DNA of 64,000 nt from Euzebya rosea. Its GTDB lineage: Bacteria; Actinomycetota; Nitriliruptoria; Euzebyales; Euzebyaceae. The position numbers and the translations under genes are program-made. The DNA lies in the NCBI RefSeq assembly GCF_003073135.1, contig NZ_PGDQ01000001.1:326869-390868 (forward strand). The letters run 5' to 3'. Positions within the stretch are counted from its first letter, which is position 1; every line of letters starts with the position of its first letter. This document shows, piece by piece, positions 62,465 through 64,000 of this stretch. The notes below the pieces were generated by a model. The model saw only the letters and a program-made list of their open reading frames with translations. It had not been told where the DNA came from and made no database searches.

Positions 62465-63505
62465 ATGACCACCCAGGGGGGGTGGGGACTGCCCGACGGC
62501 GTCGTGTTCGACGGGCAGCGGCTGCAGCAGGTGGGACCGGACGGCGAGCACGTCGCCTTCCGGGACCCAGCGGCCGAGCGGGCCGCGTGGGCCGCCTTCG
62601 CCCGCCGGCTGCAGGTCGAGCGCATACGCGCAGAGGCCGCCGTCGGGGTGCCGCCGCCCGATTGCCTGCTGATGGACGCCAACCCGCCGGCCTACCGGGC
62701 GGCGGTGGACGCGTTCCTCGACCACGCCCGGGACAGCGTCCTGCACGGCTCGTTGACCGACACCTACCTGGGCGTCAACTTCTTCCTCGGCTGGGTCGGC
62801 ATCGTCGAGGCGCACCGCCCGCTGGAGGGGGCCCGTGTGTACGCCTCGGGATGCGGCATGGCGGGGACGGTGCTGGCCTACCACGCCTTCGGTGCCGCGG
62901 AGGTCGTGGGCACCGAGATCGACGACGAGACCGTCCGGATGGGACGGCTGCGCACCCGCGGGCTGCCCGGCGTCGACGTGCGGCTGATCGACCCGGCCGA
63001 GCCGCTGCCCTTCCCGGACGGCCACTTCGACGTCGTGGAGTCCCTCGACGTCATCGAGCACGTCACCGACCTCGAGCCCTACGCCAGGGAGCTCGGCCGG
63101 GTGCTGGCTCCCGGTGGCGTGGCCATCGTCGGGGCGCCGAACCGGATGTACCCCGTCGAGCAGCACACCGACGTGCGGTGGGTGCCGTGGCTGCCGCACC
63201 GGCTCGGAGGGACGGTGGCCTCGTTGGGTGCACGCCTGCCCGGTGCAACCGCCGAGCAGCGCGAGCGTCGGGCCGGCGTGGCCGACGTCAGGACCGCCAA
63301 CATCAGCTGGCGGACCATCGAGCAGGTCGCCCGGTGGATGGACGCCACACCCCAGCGGCTGCACCGCAAGGATCACCCGAGCTGGCCGCTCAACCCCGAT
63401 CCGGTATGGGTCGAATGGCTGTCCCGCCAGCCCCGCGGGGCCAACCTCGCGCCCACCCGCCAGGTGATTGGACTGTTGACCAAGTCGGCCTTTGCAAGGT
63501 CGTGA
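62465..63505 (+). CDS. class I SAM-dependent methyltransferase
   Basis: A 346-residue protein. The methyltransferase core is at about 115-225: motif I is ARVYASGCGMAGTVLAY (a variant GxGxxG), motif II follows at VVGTEIDDETVRMG, and PLPFPDGHFDVVESLDVIEH with VLAPGGVAIVGAPNRMYP are motifs III to post-I. An extra N-terminal helical domain and a C-terminal part with WVPWLPHRL fit lipid or small-molecule methyltransferases of the UbiE/COQ5-like superfamily. It starts 4 bp after the UPF0182 stop, so it is in the same operon; the substrate is unknown. Confidence 0.85.
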   Translation: MTTQGGWGLPDGVVFDGQRLQQVGPDGEHVAFRDPAAERAAWAAFARRLQVERIRAEAAVGVPPPDCLLMDANPPAYRAAVDAFLDHARDSVLHGSLTDTYLGVNFFLGWVGIVEAHRPLEGARVYASGCGMAGTVLAYHAFGAAEVVGTEIDDETVRMGRLRTRGLPGVDVRLIDPAEPLPFPDGHFDVVESLDVIEHVTDLEPYARELGRVLAPGGVAIVGAPNRMYPVEQHTDVRWVPWLPHRLGGTVASLGARLPGATAEQRERRAGVADVRTANISWRTIEQVARWMDATPQRLHRKDHPSWPLNPDPVWVEWLSRQPRGANLAPTRQVIGLLTKSAFARS

Positions 63506-63526
63506 ACCCGGCGCTACTGTTCTTCG

Positions 63527-63600
63527 TGCGAGGTGGAGCAGTTCGGTAGCTCGCCGGGCTCATAACCCGGAGGTCGTAGGTTCAAATCCTGCCCTCGCAA
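63527..63600 (+). tRNA. tRNA-Met (CAT), initiator type
   Basis: A 74-nt cloverleaf: 7-bp acceptor stem TGCGAGG/CCTCGCA, D stem GAGC/GCTC with A11:U24, anticodon stem CCGGG/CCCGG with the three G:C pairs that mark initiator tRNA, loop CTCATAA, variable AGGTC, T stem GTAGG/CCTGC with one G:U pair, and A73. The anticodon is CAT. Unlike usual bacterial initiators, position 1 is T and pairs with A72, and CCA is not encoded (CTA follows). It lies 21 bp after the methyltransferase gene and is followed by a strong terminator. Confidence 0.93.
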
Positions 63601-63617
63601 CTACCACCACAGTCGAA

Positions 63618-63646
63618 CGAAGGCCCGCCCCACCGGCGGGCCTTCG
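63618..63646 (+). terminator. intrinsic terminator after the tRNA
   Basis: A perfect 12-bp stem, CGAAGGCCCGCC and GGCGGGCCTTCG, with loop CCACC, 18 bp after the tRNA end. Confidence 0.8.
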
Positions 63647-63690
63647 TCGTGTCCCGGGGGGACGTCGTGTCCCGGGGGACGTCGTGTCCG
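63646..63690. repeat. 17/18-bp tandem repeat
   Basis: About two and a half copies of a TCGTGTCCCGGGGGACG-like unit directly follow the terminator; the first copy has one extra G. Confidence 0.8.
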
Positions 63691-63720
63691 GGGCCTTCGT
63701 GGTGGCCGGGGGATGTGCAC

Positions 63721-63771
63721 TCGGCCGGCGTGTGCGATCGGCCGCCCGGGGTGCAGTGGATCGCACCCACC
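63721..63771. repeat. 51-bp hairpin repeat, copy 1
   Basis: Begins TCGGCCGGCGTGTGCGATCG and ends GGATCGCACCCACC. GTGCGATC and GATCGCAC are inverted arms, so it can fold as a hairpin. It matches 63773-63823 at about 48 of 51 positions. Confidence 0.85.
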
Positions 63772-63772
63772 C

Positions 63773-63823
63773 TCGGCCGGCGTGTGCGATGGGCCGCTCG
63801 AGGTGCAGTGGATCGCACCCACC
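63773..63823. repeat. 51-bp hairpin repeat, copy 2
   Basis: The second copy, 52 bp on, in the same orientation; a third, broken copy (GCCGGCGGGTGTGTTCGATC) follows at about 63824. Confidence 0.85.
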
Positions 63824-63882
63824 GCCGGCGGGTGTGTTCGATCCTTTCCCACGAGAGGTGTGCATCGCACACGGAGCGCTGA

Positions 63883-64000
63883 CACGGGTGGCAGCTCGAC
63901 GGCCTCGTGGACGACGTCCGCCTGTTCACGCGGGCGCCGAGCCCCTCGGAGGTCCTGGCCCCTCGGAGGTCCTGGCCCCTCGGAGGTCCTGGCCCCTCGG
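63883..64000 (+). pseudogene. possible LamG/concanavalin-like domain remnant
   Basis: The frame after the TGA at 63880-63882 reads WQLDGL then VDDVRLFTRAPSPSEVLA, which matches the last strand of LamG/pentaxin-type domains (DDVRIYNRALSxxEI). There is no start codon or upstream part, so it seems to be the broken end of an exported adhesin-like or sugar-binding protein. Its end runs into a 17-bp tandem repeat and the window edge. Confidence 0.4.
63942..64000. repeat. 17-bp tandem repeat at window edge
   Basis: CCCCTCGGAGGTCCTGG is repeated at 63942, 63959 and 63976 and starts a fourth time at 63993; it continues past the window. The period is not a multiple of three, so it would scramble any reading frame through it. 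Confidence 0.9.

Overview
The window is a stretch of very GC-rich bacterial chromosome (most third codon positions are G or C) with about 56 protein genes, one tRNA gene and no insertion sequence, prophage or CRISPR array. Several things point to an actinobacterium: mycothiol genes (mshC at 36.9 kb, mca at 19.5 kb), a DtxR/IdeR-type iron box, a DivIVA-domain protein, a UPF0182 protein, a DUF2342 protein, wax ester synthase, many GTG starts, GTGA/ATGA gene overlaps, and many promoters of the form TANNNT-N6-10-start codon that imply leaderless mRNAs. The mix (cell-wall-binding repeats, MreB, ComB, crotonyl-CoA reductase) would fit a deep lineage such as Nitriliruptoria/Euzebyales, but that placement is inference.

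Layout. 0-7.3 kb: a membrane protein, an HD-GYP c-di-GMP phosphodiesterase, a DUF255 thioredoxin-like protein, then a DNA modification cluster (Vsr repair endonuclease and two C5-cytosine methyltransferases). 7.3-15.3 kb: MBL hydrolase, a hydrolase/acyl-CoA-synthetase fusion with a degenerate ligase, a DrrAB-type exporter with a divergent MarR regulator (the permease is frameshifted at a G run), a GGDEF protein and a SRPBCC protein. 15.5-23.2 kb: an operon of a GCS2-type ligase, an aspartoacylase-like zinc amidohydrolase and a wax ester synthase, then mca, a CinA/MoaB-domain protein and two envelope proteins. 23.3-29.5 kb: an iron-box-controlled haem operon (haem oxygenase, surface protein, HmuT, HmuU, HmuV) ending in a cell-wall-binding-repeat protein that shares a domain with the second gene.

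29.9-36.6 kb: two ABC-F ATPases (the second EttA) separated by paired hairpin repeats, then an MMPL exporter with its TetR regulator. 36.7-42.6 kb: mshC, rnhB, malic enzyme, a tiny secreted Cys-rich peptide, a GroES-like protein and small unknowns. 42.5-47.2 kb: an HtrA-type protease divergent from a two-component system plus lipoprotein, probably envelope stress sensing. 47.2-50.4 kb: crotonyl-CoA carboxylase/reductase and a DUF2342 protein, separated by 470 bp that hold a cluster of DnaA-box-like sites. 50.5-63.5 kb: mostly + strand genes: SDR protein, moaE, mreB, comB, a large PAS histidine kinase, a FecR-like lipoprotein, DivIVA-domain protein, UPF0182 protein and a methyltransferase. 63.5-64.0 kb: an initiator-type tRNA-Met with an unusual U1:A72 pair, a strong terminator, three sets of short repeats and a LamG-like C-terminal remnant.

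The parts most worth a second look are the DnaA-box cluster away from any dnaA gene, the haem operon with its two related surface proteins, the ligase/amidohydrolase/acyltransferase operon, the fusion protein that has lost key adenylation residues, the paired hairpin repeats at three intergenic sites, and the initiator tRNA.
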